DNA of 12,838 nucleotides, taken from positions 1 to 12,838 of the forward strand of contig JAEOTF010000158.1 in assembly GCA_016840025.1 (NCBI GenBank), written 5' to 3'. Positions within the stretch are counted from its first letter, which is position 1. Each line of letters starts with the position of its first letter. Positions 1 through 7,313 of the stretch are shown piece by piece. A program made the position numbers and the translations under genes. The DNA is from Candidatus Hodarchaeota archaeon. Its GTDB lineage: Archaea; Asgardarchaeota; Heimdallarchaeia; Hodarchaeales; YT1-039. A model generated the notes under the pieces. The model made no database searches. It was given only the letters and a program-made list of their open reading frames with translations, and was not told the DNA's origin.

Positions 1-640
1 TCATTGATTATATTAAGGCAAATTTTCATAGAAATTCAGCAAATATCACAATTTAACTTTTTTTAATAGAAATAATGAGAAAAATAGCAATTAAATTGGA
101 TTTTAAAACTCTTAAAGAAATTTTTAACCGTACAAAGGAAGCAGTCATGAGACTAAGAAGTCATTTCGAATCAATTCGAAGTACTACAGGGGCATTTTTG
201 CAGTTTAATTTGGCCAACCGGATTTTTTCATCCATTATTCGGCCACAAAGTATATCTTTCTATCCTATTTTCTCTTCTACAGGTGATTCATCCTTTAAAC
301 TAAGGTTTAATGTTTTAGTCGGTTATTATGATTTTAGTCGTCATTTCGATAAACGCTAAATTTCGCCTTATTGAATTGTATGTCTATAATTTTCATTAAA
401 AAATGGATATTTCAGGTATATTTCCCTGTTAAACTCATTAATTGGTATTTCTATTCGTTCAAACGTATAAGAAGCTTTTATTTCAAGGTTAAAGAAAAAC
501 ATAGTATCCGGCGTATTACATGCCAAAAATTATTCTCCCGTAGCTAGATGGTAAACGAGCCGGTTTTAGACTTTTATTCGGGATGCTCAGTGGCTTTGTC
601 GGTGTAATACTTATTATGAGATTTTGTGTCATTTAGGTCT

Positions 641-706
641 TATACTTCGAAAAACCCTTATATACTTCGAAGTTCGAATAATTAGATAGTGTGATTTCAA
701 TTCGAA
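641..706 (+). promoter_or_regulatory. Promoter with TTCGAA operator-like cluster
   Basis: A TATA-like element TTATATAC lies at 658-665. The 11-mer TATACTTCGAA occurs at 641-651 and again at 661-671, exactly 20 bp apart, which would put both copies on the same DNA face. TTCGAA palindromes sit at 646-651, 666-671, 673-678 and 701-706. The arrangement overlaps the TATA element and the expected transcription start near 688-692, as expected for a repressor or autoregulatory site. The sequence pattern is directly visible; the binding protein is unknown. The winged-helix ATPases encoded just downstream are one candidate. Confidence 0.5.
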
Positions 707-753
707 AAAGGCGTCAAAAAGCCGCAATTGGGACGCTTTACCCCGATTGATGT

Positions 754-766
754 CGAAATGTATATT
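754..766 (+). promoter_or_regulatory. Second BRE/TATA-like element close to the first ATPase start
   Basis: CGAAA at 754-758 followed by TGTATATT at 759-766 resembles an archaeal BRE plus TATA box. Its centre lies about 27 nt before the ATG at 790, so a transcript starting here would be leaderless. It could be an alternative to the TTCGAA-flanked promoter upstream. Confidence 0.35.
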
Positions 767-789
767 TGAATAAGAGGAACGCACAAAAC

Positions 790-2079
790 ATGGCTAGCGA
801 TTGGCGACTGAGAGCACGAAAAGCTCTGGAACGTGGCAAGAAAAAAGGCCCAATTGACCAGCCATCATTTGAAGCATTTAATTTTAACGTTAACCCTTTT
901 TCCTCTAATCTTCCCCTCGAATATGATAGTGCAGTCCTCTTTGATGAGCGTTTTGAAAAAGCCACAGAAATATTAGGGCAATTTTTGACTGCAAAAGAGG
1001 AAACTCAGTCTACATCTCACTTATTAGTAGTGGGCGCTAATTTTGTCGGTAAAACAACTTTACTCAACATTATGAAAGAAACCATTGAAGAACTCGACAA
1101 AACGACTCATTTCATTGATGCGGAAACGCTATGTGAAAACGATGGAGTCATCGCGCATAGAAACTATGAAATTTGGGAGGAAGAAATCGATCGCACGAAA
1201 CCAGACGTTATATTTATTGACAATGCTGCCCAACTCATTACACATCCTACTGTTCTTGGTTTACCTGACTTTGATTTTCATCCCATTATTGTCGCTAGCA
1301 TCTCTTGGTGTGAACTTGACTTTTTAGAATCGATGAATAATCCAAAGGCCCAGGCATTCTTAGACCAATTCAAGAAGAAACGTTTCTATCTTCGTCCTAT
1401 TGAAGAAGATGCGGTTAAAGAAGTTCTTATTCGACGCCTTAAAACAGGGCGCGATGATCCTGCCACAATCGAAGAACTTAAGACCACCGATTACATTGAT
1501 CCCTTCACAAAAGCTGCTATTGATGAAATAGCTAAACGTTCCTTAGGATTACCTGGTCTAGCCATAGAATTGGGTACTGCTGCACTGGATTTGGCGTTAA
1601 ATCGTGGGGATGAAACCATTACAGCTCTTCATATTGACGATGTCGCTGATCGAGCACCTTATCGTAGTATTGATACTATCAGGCAATTGACTACCATCTA
1701 TACTCCTTCTATTTCCACTGATAATATCACTGAATCTATTCAAGTATTGTCGCAGAAGTATCTGAAAAAACCGAAGAAGGATATTCTACGACAAGCATTG
1801 AGGCAAGCGGGGAAGGCACGTCTTGAACTGGGCGTTACTTCCATGGAAGAAAGGGCTGCACAACAATATGGTATGTTGAAAGTTGTGGCCCTCGCCGATG
1901 TACATAATTTACAACCCTCGACCTTGAGCTATCATTTGGATATGCTCAAAAAAGCCGGGTTCTTTGAGGTCTATCAAATGGGGCGTGAAAAACCTCATTA
2001 TGCAAGACGTGAAGTGATTGCAGCCCTTGAAATCTTCTTTGACAGAGAAATGTCCAAAGGAGACGAAGAAATTGAATAA
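790..2079 (+). CDS. AAA-type ATPase with C-terminal winged helix (paralog 1)
   Basis: This is a predicted soluble P-loop ATPase that probably couples ATP binding to DNA binding. I number from the ATG at 790, which has AGAGGA at 774-779; an in-frame TTG at 766 would add eight residues but lacks a ribosome site. After a basic N-terminus comes an NPF motif at 35-37 that recalls ExeA/TniB-like ATPases. The Walker A motif GANFVGKTT is complete (Lys88), and the Walker B strand ends VIFIDN (Asp144), with Asn where Glu is usual. The lid helix reads SLGLPGLA and lacks the sensor-2 Arg typical of Orc1/Cdc6. Residues ~330-420 form an ArsR-like winged helix (core STLSYHLDMLKKAGF) that should bind DNA. 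The next gene is a paralog with the same layout. It follows the stop directly with an SD touching it, so the two are probably co-translated. Orc1/Cdc6-like, ExeA/TniB-like or STAND-like origin cannot be decided by eye. Confidence 0.85.
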   Translation: MASDWRLRARKALERGKKKGPIDQPSFEAFNFNVNPFSSNLPLEYDSAVLFDERFEKATEILGQFLTAKEETQSTSHLLVVGANFVGKTTLLNIMKETIEELDKTTHFIDAETLCENDGVIAHRNYEIWEEEIDRTKPDVIFIDNAAQLITHPTVLGLPDFDFHPIIVASISWCELDFLESMNNPKAQAFLDQFKKKRFYLRPIEEDAVKEVLIRRLKTGRDDPATIEELKTTDYIDPFTKAAIDEIAKRSLGLPGLAIELGTAALDLALNRGDETITALHIDDVADRAPYRSIDTIRQLTTIYTPSISTDNITESIQVLSQKYLKKPKKDILRQALRQAGKARLELGVTSMEERAAQQYGMLKVVALADVHNLQPSTLSYHLDMLKKAGFFEVYQMGREKPHYARREVIAALEIFFDREMSKGDEEIE

Positions 2080-2085
2080 GGAGGG
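2080..2085 (+). promoter_or_regulatory. Shine-Dalgarno site that fixes a TTG start
   Basis: GGAGGG begins directly after the TAA stop of the first ATPase (2077-2079) and ends 9 nt before the TTG at 2095. No ATG or GTG fits this spacing, so the TTG is the likely start of the second ATPase. The overlap with the preceding stop suggests translational coupling. Confidence 0.7.
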
Positions 2086-2094
2086 AAAGCAAAG

Positions 2095-3390
2095 TTGACT
2101 GGCATCCTCGATAAATTACGTAAGAAGGCGAAAGATGGTTATCAAAGTCCTCCAACTTTAGAGCCATTTGCAGCACTTGGTTTTCAAGAGAACCCTTTTG
2201 CTCCTAAAGAGCCTTCTGAGGAAACAATCGTTGAAATTCCCGATCTAGCACCAGCAGTTGAACGTGTCGCTGGTCATCTTTCCGATTTAAGAAAGAAAAA
2301 ACCTTTTTTCTGGGATGAAGGTGCATATAAGGGACATCATCTCCTTCTTGCTGGCCCCTCGGGTTCGGGACGCACGTTCTTATGCCAGCTCCTTCTACAA
2401 GTTCTTAGCGGGTTGGAAGACCCCGATATTCCCCCGATCAGGGCATTTTATGTCAACGCGGAAGAAGAATGGCGACCTGCTTCCTCGCCACGAGCGGAGG
2501 AAGGAATTGAACTTTATTCTAATTTCCAAAATTGGCTTGGTGGTAATGAAGAGGATCTAAAAGATGTAGATATTCTCTTTTGTGACAATGCAGGTATTGC
2601 CTGGAAGATGTGGGATCATATAGTTTCTGAGTTGTTCAATACTGTTGCGCGTCCCCTTGTTGTAGCAACATTGACGCTAAGTGAACATAGTTGGCTTGAA
2701 GCCACTTCTGATTCTATTGCAGAAGCAAAAGAATTTATTGACTTTTTTTATCCCGTACCTTTTACTCTTCGGCCTTTTACCAAACCAGAACTCATACGAG
2801 ACTTTTTAGGTAAAAGAATCAAAGATACACACCCCATGGCCGATAAGGAACCATTTGAACAAGCAGGATTGGAAGAAATCGCAAAATTAGCTTTGGGATT
2901 ACCTGCACTTGCTTGCTGGTTAGGCACAGAAGCGATTCTGGAAGCTAACAAAGCTAAACGACCAGCTGTCACTCTTCAGGATGTTGAAACAGTCGCATCT
3001 CGATTGAATTTTCAAAAGACCTGGAATATGCTCTATGAGGACGCTCCTAAGGTTGGCCCTCAAGATGCTATCCTTCGACGATCTCTTTATTATGCTGGGG
3101 AGGCCCGACTTTCTTTAGGTAGCTATTCTTTGCGTGATTTTGCTCAACTTGGATATGGTGTAACAAATTCTGACCTGAAGAATGATCCAATTATTGGTAA
3201 ATCCGCCTCAACTATCAGTTATCATCTGAAGGATCTATCAGAGAATCATCAGCTTCTTCGAGTTGTTCAAAGAGGTAAATCCCGAATCTATTATTGTGAT
3301 CGGCCTGTAATGAATGCGCTCGAACTCTTGTTAGTCCGACCTCTAACAATGGAATCGGAGCTAGAAACAAAGGCTGAAACCGAAAGATAG
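2095..3390 (+). CDS. AAA-type ATPase with C-terminal winged helix and degenerate Walker A (paralog 2)
   Basis: This 431-residue protein has the same domain order as the preceding gene product: a GFQENPF motif near residue 30, a P-loop domain, a lid region and a C-terminal winged helix. Its Walker A reads GPSGSGRT, with Arg93 in place of the invariant Lys. The Walker B strand ends ILFCDN (Asp164), again with Asn instead of Glu. The lid helix ALGLPALA also lacks a sensor-2 Arg. The winged helix (~325-415) has the recognition segment STISYHLKDL, followed by a wing ending SRIYYCDR. The Lys to Arg change usually abolishes or strongly reduces nucleotide hydrolysis, so this may be a regulatory partner of the first ATPase. 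The TTG start is supported by GGAGGG 9 nt upstream. A 135-nt gap separates it from the nuclease gene. Function beyond ATPase plus DNA binding is not known to me. Confidence 0.85.
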   Translation: MTGILDKLRKKAKDGYQSPPTLEPFAALGFQENPFAPKEPSEETIVEIPDLAPAVERVAGHLSDLRKKKPFFWDEGAYKGHHLLLAGPSGSGRTFLCQLLLQVLSGLEDPDIPPIRAFYVNAEEEWRPASSPRAEEGIELYSNFQNWLGGNEEDLKDVDILFCDNAGIAWKMWDHIVSELFNTVARPLVVATLTLSEHSWLEATSDSIAEAKEFIDFFYPVPFTLRPFTKPELIRDFLGKRIKDTHPMADKEPFEQAGLEEIAKLALGLPALACWLGTEAILEANKAKRPAVTLQDVETVASRLNFQKTWNMLYEDAPKVGPQDAILRRSLYYAGEARLSLGSYSLRDFAQLGYGVTNSDLKNDPIIGKSASTISYHLKDLSENHQLLRVVQRGKSRIYYCDRPVMNALELLLVRPLTMESELETKAETER

Positions 3391-3401
3391 GTGGAAAAGT
3401 T

Positions 3402-3542
3402 ATGTTTTTCGTTGATTTAACCGCAAAGGCAGGATCATTTGGTAAGATCCGACAAAAATCACAGTGTCTTTTATTCAGGTCATTTAAGATATTGTCGGCG
3501 TTATTTTTAATAGGAGAGCATTCTGATGAAAAATTCTTTTGA
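3402..3542 (+). CDS. Possible small ORF of 46 codons overlapping the NurA start
   Basis: An ATG at 3402 is preceded by GGTGGA at 3390-3395, a fair ribosome site with ~6 nt spacing. It opens a 46-codon frame beginning MFFVDLTAKAGS. The frame ends with TGA at 3540-3542, overlapping the first codons of the nuclease gene by 17 nt in another frame. This overlap is typical of translational coupling within an operon. The middle (LLFRSFKILSALFLI) is hydrophobic but not a clear membrane segment. I do not recognise it. It could be a real small protein, a leader peptide controlling the nuclease gene, or chance. Confidence 0.3.
   Translation: MFFVDLTAKAGSFGKIRQKSQCLLFRSFKILSALFLIGEHSDEKFF
3432..3450. 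repeat. Short inverted repeat between second ATPase and nuclease genes
   Basis: GGATC at 3432-3436 and GATCC at 3446-3450 form a perfect 5-bp stem with a 9-nt loop. It lies in the only sizeable gap of the operon and inside the possible 46-codon ORF. It might affect message processing or expression of the nuclease, but a stem this short can occur by chance. Confidence 0.2.
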
Positions 3543-4755
3543 GAGCACTTCAAGTATAACAAATGAGTTGAAAGGTTATTCTGACACCGATGATAAACAG
3601 AAACACCTTCATAGTCCAATAATTTCTCAGCTATTGAATCAAATTAAATGTCACGGTTCAATTACGCTTGTAGGCTCCCCTATTACCACTTTAACTAAGG
3701 CGTTGGATCGACTGAGTTTGGATACTCATTCTTCTGAATCAATAATATCGCTGGATAATCCCATTATCGCTCAACTGAACACACAGGAAATAGTAAATCT
3801 AGAAGAATGTTCTTATAGTACAGTTAGCGTTTCAAACCCTCATCAGATATTTCAAGGAAAGAATCTTGTTTCTTTTGATGGATCTTCTGTGGTTTTACCA
3901 GCAATTTCTTTTGCTACAGTTTATGCACGTGCTGGTAGTTATGGGTTGTCTCAAAGAAGAAATAAGCGATTGTCCTTTTCACGGGGCATTAACCGTGTCT
4001 GGGCTGATGTAGCGGTAAATGTTGAAGCACGACATGGTATCATTGTAAATGAAGATAGAGCCAATCTTTTAGATAAGGTACTAGATGATCCTTTAACATA
4101 TCCTTATAAAGATCCCGCAACCATTGCCGAAATAGAGGCATTAGCATTAGTCGAATCTGCTGCAGCGATTTTATGTATTGAAGAGTTCAGAGACGAAATC
4201 GATCTAGTATGGTTAGATGGACCATTGATTATGCCTTATGGTGGTCAGAAGTACTCATTACAACGCCTTGAGATTCTTACTAAAGAAAATATTCCATGTT
4301 TGAGTGTTGTCAAGAACCCAATAGCATCTCCCGTATTAAAAGCGGCGGGTATGAAAGATTCAACCGATGCAGCCTATTTTGAACGACTCCCACCTGGTAC
4401 TCGATCTGCTTTTTTTCTAAATCGTGGAAAAGCACGAAAACGATCATCTCAAATGAAAAAAGAACCTTATGTCTTTTTCTATTATAAGACGTCTACCGGA
4501 CAATTTCTGTTTCGGATTGAACTTCCTCGCTGGGTTCTTGATGAATATGGTCCTAATACCATTGCTGTCTGGGTGGCGGCCGATTCAGCAATGAGTGGGG
4601 GCAATAATAGCCATCTCATTAGCCAGGTTGATGCTTTTGTACGATTACGCGGCAATCTACGCGGTTTAGTGAGAGAACTGTTCTCACGACATTTGAGTGA
4701 GAGATTTGGCCATCTGAGCGAGAGTTATAATGCCGTCCGGTGGCCTTGGCAATAA
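3526..4755 (+). CDS. nurA: NurA-family nuclease
   Basis: NurA is a 5'-3' DNA nuclease that works inside the HerA translocase ring, classically in end resection of double-strand breaks. This 409-residue protein shows the RNase H-like nuclease motifs. FDGS holds the first catalytic Asp118, a conserved acidic helix lies near 205-210 (ALALVE), and VWLDGPL holds Asp231. The VVKNP segment (Lys263) and the C-terminal YNAVRWPW stretch match positions conserved in the family. The first Asp lies near residue 118, whereas I recall it near 50-60 in characterised enzymes, so about 60 extra residues of unknown role precede the nuclease core. The start is set by AGGAGAG at 3512-3518, 7 nt before the ATG. 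herA follows after 33 nt, the usual pairing. The odd feature is the company of two winged-helix ATPases instead of Mre11-Rad50. Confidence 0.85.
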   Translation: MKNSFESTSSITNELKGYSDTDDKQKHLHSPIISQLLNQIKCHGSITLVGSPITTLTKALDRLSLDTHSSESIISLDNPIIAQLNTQEIVNLEECSYSTVSVSNPHQIFQGKNLVSFDGSSVVLPAISFATVYARAGSYGLSQRRNKRLSFSRGINRVWADVAVNVEARHGIIVNEDRANLLDKVLDDPLTYPYKDPATIAEIEALALVESAAAILCIEEFRDEIDLVWLDGPLIMPYGGQKYSLQRLEILTKENIPCLSVVKNPIASPVLKAAGMKDSTDAAYFERLPPGTRSAFFLNRGKARKRSSQMKKEPYVFFYYKTSTGQFLFRIELPRWVLDEYGPNTIAVWVAADSAMSGGNNSHLISQVDAFVRLRGNLRGLVRELFSRHLSERFGHLSESYNAVRWPWQ

Positions 4756-4788
4756 GTTACTAAAAGAAGCAAATAAGGAAGATGTATT

Positions 4789-6489
4789 ATGGCAAACCCC
4801 AACCCTACGGGGGTAAATATAGATCTATCCCCACTTGCTCTCCCTCCGTGGAAAGCGGAAGAAGAAATCGGTTATGTACTCGCAGCAGGTTCCCAAGCGG
4901 TCCGTATCGGTGATAAAAGAGATAATGTTTTAGCGTTAGTTCCTGTTCTTCATCGAAAGGGACTACGTCTAGGTGACCCGCTTTTGATCTTCGATTACAT
5001 GGAAGGGGAATTATTTGGATCGATCGTTACCGAGATTGCTCATCCGGACATTACCAAAGATCGTTTGGAAACCTCTCTCTTTGAAGCCTTTATTCCCACT
5101 CAAGAACTCCTCGAAGCAGGACGAATGGAATTTCTTGAACAACCCTCAATCATCTCTCTGAATCTTTTCTGTACCATCGATCAAGATGGAGAGAAAGGCC
5201 CGGTGGATTATGCCCCGCATCCCCGTGCTTCGGTGTTTCGTCCGGACAGTAATTTAGTACGAAAGATGTATGGGCTCCCCGATTTAGACGAAGGGGTTGT
5301 TTATGGAGCGGTAATGCTAGGACGGGACCCCCATATCAGTTCGGATGATGGTAAATTTCTCCCTTATGTTATGCGAGAAACTTTACTTTGGGAACATGAA
5401 GTGATTCTAGGAACTACAGGGAAAGGGAAGACAGTACGTAATAAAAATGATGTAGGTCAGTTCAGTCGTAGTCTCGGGGGCCCAGTGATCATTCTAGATA
5501 AACATGGAGAGTATACAAAACTTGCGTACGATCCTGTCTTGCCCACGGATGAATATGAGAAAAAACTCCTTCGAGATTTGGGTTTGAACCCGACTGGGTT
5601 GGATGATGTCAAGATCTGGCGCTGGATGCCAGAGCCACCAGAAAATCCGGATTCGACTATCAATTACTTTACTATTACTTTTGACCAGATCAAAGCGACC
5701 GATATGCAACTATATCTCCCTAATCTGTCACCTCAGGGTTATGTCGTGTTACCGGCTCTAGTCGAGGCATTCAAGAAAACTAACCTAGTTCGTAATAAAC
5801 GAGCGTGTCTTACTTTAAGGAATTTCCTCGCGTGGCTTGAACACACTACGCTCCCTCCATCTCTTGTAGATACGCGGACTTTAAATGCTATTTCACGCCG
5901 TTTACATCTAACCCTTGAATCTAAATTATTTGATGCGCAAGATCTGCCTCCTGTAAAAGTAAAAGATTTATTAGTACCTCGACGAGTTTCAGTCTTTCCA
6001 ATGGACCATATAAAAGATGAAAATGCTCTAAGCATTCTTGCACTCCATATCATTAATGAAGTGGCGACTTATAAATTAACAGCGAGGCGAAATCCTCTAC
6101 CAACAATGATCCTTGTTGATGAGGCCCACAACTTCTTTCCGAGTCGTGTAGACAAAGATCGACGGGAATATATCTCCCGGTTAATTAAACGCGCGAAGAA
6201 AATTTGCAAAGAAGGTCGTAAATTCAAACTTCGACTACAATTTGCGACACAACGTCCAGAAGACATTGACCCAGGGGTCTTAAGTATTGTAAACACTATG
6301 ACGTTTTTTGGGATGACTCCGCAGCAGGTATCCTCGTTGAAAAAGATTATTGAATTACCCATGGCAGGAATGCGGTTAGTAAATTTACCCAAACGCCAAA
6401 GCATCATTTATTCAAAGGATAATACAGATCAGCCGCTTAGTGTATTTGTACCGTGGCCGATAGTCACCCACAAAGTTTCAACGGCATAA
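4789..6489 (+). CDS. herA: HerA-family hexameric DNA translocase/helicase
   Basis: HerA forms a hexameric ring that pumps double-stranded DNA into the NurA nuclease. The 566-residue length is near that of archaeal HerA. Residues 1-~150 fit the N-terminal HAS-barrel. The RecA-like core has Walker A GTTGKGKT (Lys214), then VIILDKHGEY (~233-242), a signature of the HerA/FtsK superfamily. Walker B is MILVDEAHNFF (Asp444, Glu445), and ATQRP (~486-490) carries the conserved Arg of the sensor/finger region. The following PGVLSIVNT and FFGMT segments are also typical. The ATG at 4789 has AAGGAAG at 4775-4781 with 7 nt spacing. It is the last gene of the operon, with T-tracts shortly after the stop. 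All catalytic residues appear intact. Confidence 0.92.
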   Translation: MANPNPTGVNIDLSPLALPPWKAEEEIGYVLAAGSQAVRIGDKRDNVLALVPVLHRKGLRLGDPLLIFDYMEGELFGSIVTEIAHPDITKDRLETSLFEAFIPTQELLEAGRMEFLEQPSIISLNLFCTIDQDGEKGPVDYAPHPRASVFRPDSNLVRKMYGLPDLDEGVVYGAVMLGRDPHISSDDGKFLPYVMRETLLWEHEVILGTTGKGKTVRNKNDVGQFSRSLGGPVIILDKHGEYTKLAYDPVLPTDEYEKKLLRDLGLNPTGLDDVKIWRWMPEPPENPDSTINYFTITFDQIKATDMQLYLPNLSPQGYVVLPALVEAFKKTNLVRNKRACLTLRNFLAWLEHTTLPPSLVDTRTLNAISRRLHLTLESKLFDAQDLPPVKVKDLLVPRRVSVFPMDHIKDENALSILALHIINEVATYKLTARRNPLPTMILVDEAHNFFPSRVDKDRREYISRLIKRAKKICKEGRKFKLRLQFATQRPEDIDPGVLSIVNTMTFFGMTPQQVSSLKKIIELPMAGMRLVNLPKRQSIIYSKDNTDQPLSVFVPWPIVTHKVSTA

Positions 6490-6497
6490 TAGTATAG

Positions 6498-6543
6498 TTT
6501 TTTGCTCTCTAGATGTGATTTAATCTGCTTCAGTCACTTTTTT
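6498..6543 (+). terminator. T-tract terminator after herA
   Basis: Two runs of six T lie at 6498-6503 and 6538-6543, starting 9 nt after the herA stop codon. Archaeal RNA polymerase terminates at such T-rich runs without needing a hairpin. The - strand gene ending at 6593 converges on this region. Confidence 0.5.
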
Positions 6544-6592
6544 CTATTGAGAATGCACTTCCTTCCCACAAAACCAACAATAATTAGAAAAA

Positions 6593-6952
6593 TTATTTAG
6601 ATTTTGATTTCATCCTTAATATAAGATCTCTTCCTTTCTCTGTTAACTCAATTGTTGTCATTTCAGCTAAATATGGAGTAGTCCCTTCCTCTTTTCCACC
6701 ACCAAGCTCTACAAGTCTCTTCTTTCTAAGAGATTGTGCTGTTTCTAACAGGTTTTGATATTTTTTCGGTTTCAAATCTGGATATAGTTCTCCAAATGTT
6801 GTTTCGTACTCTTTGCCCATTACTTTATCTATCAACCCTTCATTTTTTGGTTCGTAGGCTTTCTTCTTTGCCAAATCTATCATTACCTTTTGCCCTTTCT
6901 TTCCTAGAGATGCCCAAAATTCTTCCGCATTCACAGAAATCACCTTACTCAT
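6593..6952 (-). CDS. Small winged-helix-like protein of unknown function
   Basis: This 119-residue, lysine-rich soluble protein begins MSKVISVNAEEFW. The last third, with LRKKRLVELGGGK followed by TTIELTEKGRDLILRM, resembles the recognition helix, wing and final helix of winged helix-turn-helix proteins, where ELTEKGR is a common closing motif. A role in DNA binding or transcription is therefore an inference. No Shine-Dalgarno site precedes the ATG. An AT-rich TATA-like stretch at 6968-6980 would place the transcript start close to the ATG, consistent with leaderless expression. It converges on herA and is not part of that operon. I cannot name a family. Confidence 0.6.
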   Translation of the reverse strand: MSKVISVNAEEFWASLGKKGQKVMIDLAKKKAYEPKNEGLIDKVMGKEYETTFGELYPDLKPKKYQNLLETAQSLRKKRLVELGGGKEEGTTPYLAEMTTIELTEKGRDLILRMKSKSK

Positions 6953-7313
6953 TTTTTATAATCAATTTCTTTTAATTATTTGGGAATTATCCATTTTTCA
7001 ATTAATATTTAGAGCAAGTATGCACTTTTTTTGTAACTATGGCTCCTTAGTTATTTACGTTCGATAACAATCCACAATTATCTGTATGGCATGAAGAAGT
7101 TCATTGTATAGATTTTCTGAATCTAAGCCCTTTTCTATATAGCAATTGGCACCTAACCTCAATGTTTTGATCGCTAATTCCTCTCTTTCTCGTCCAGTGC
7201 AAGTTCGGTAAACGAGCGGTATATACAAGAAAAATTACCGCTAGTTTAAGAGCCTTAAAAACCAAGGCAAAATCAGCACGCTGTCTATTGGTATAATAGG
7301 CGATGTTTTGGCA
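6953..7313. other. Intergenic stretch with decayed gene material
   Basis: No intact gene is visible. The left part is AT-rich and serves as upstream DNA for the - strand gene ending at 6593. The centre holds a recognisable receiver-domain remnant (7055-7234, - strand), listed separately. I found no further part of that domain up to 7313 in any - strand frame. Confidence 0.5.
7055..7234 (-). pseudogene. Remnant of a response-regulator receiver domain
   Basis: Read on the - strand, 59 codons without a start codon end at TAA (7055-7057). They include IPLVYRTCTGREREELAIK and LGANCYIEKG, then a helix LYNELLHAIQ. This matches the C-terminal half of a receiver domain, with the conserved Thr region, the Gly-Ala turn and the Lys of YIEKG. 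It most resembles receivers in archaeal receiver-PAS proteins, where TGRGREE and GADxYLQKGGD are common. The phospho-accepting Asp would lie upstream, where a TAA at 7235-7237 interrupts the frame and no related sequence is seen. It is a broken fragment without function as a phosphorelay domain. Confidence 0.7.

Larger units (their letters stand above)
1..789. other. Long region without a convincing gene, upstream of the ATPase-NurA-HerA operon
   Basis: This AT-rich stretch has no open frame I can assign to a family. A T7 run at 58-64 could terminate a transcript entering from the left. An open frame at 75-359 (94 codons, ATG) lacks a Shine-Dalgarno site and has no recognisable motif, so I do not call it a gene. 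A second open stretch at 520-636 is broken by an in-frame TAG at 541-543. TTCGAA palindromes occur at 165-170 and 175-180 and again as a dense cluster at 646-706 next to the operon promoter. The region could hold regulatory DNA for the downstream operon. An origin of replication is conceivable because the downstream ATPases distantly resemble Orc1/Cdc6, but I see no recognisable origin recognition box. Confidence 0.5.

Noticed and set aside
75..359. 94-codon open frame on the + strand
   Set aside because: No ribosome site, no recognisable motif, and TTCGAA palindromes lie inside it. It reads like chance or decayed sequence, so I left it out of the gene calls.
538..600. tRNA-like D-arm text (TAGCTAGATGGTAAACGAGC)
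   Set aside because: No acceptor stem, no T-arm consensus and no anticodon stem could be paired.
520..636. Frame starting MPKIILP, interrupted by TAG at 541-543, continuing to a hydrophobic stretch (FGMLSGFVGVILIM)
   Set aside because: It could suggest a read-through or pyrrolysine codon or a broken membrane protein, but it is short, has no SD and no recognisable family, so chance is likelier.
1..789. Origin of replication next to Orc-like ATPases
   Set aside because: The ATPases are not canonical Orc1/Cdc6, and I found no origin recognition box repeats or clear unwinding element beyond general AT-richness. A GC-skew plot of the contig would be the deciding test.
3215..3619. 134-codon open frame on the - strand
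   Set aside because: It lies opposite the end of the second ATPase and the start of nurA, both well supported, and shows no family motif.
6069..6407. 112-codon open frame on the - strand inside herA
   Set aside because: It is antisense to the conserved Walker B region of HerA and only reflects the coding bias of that gene.
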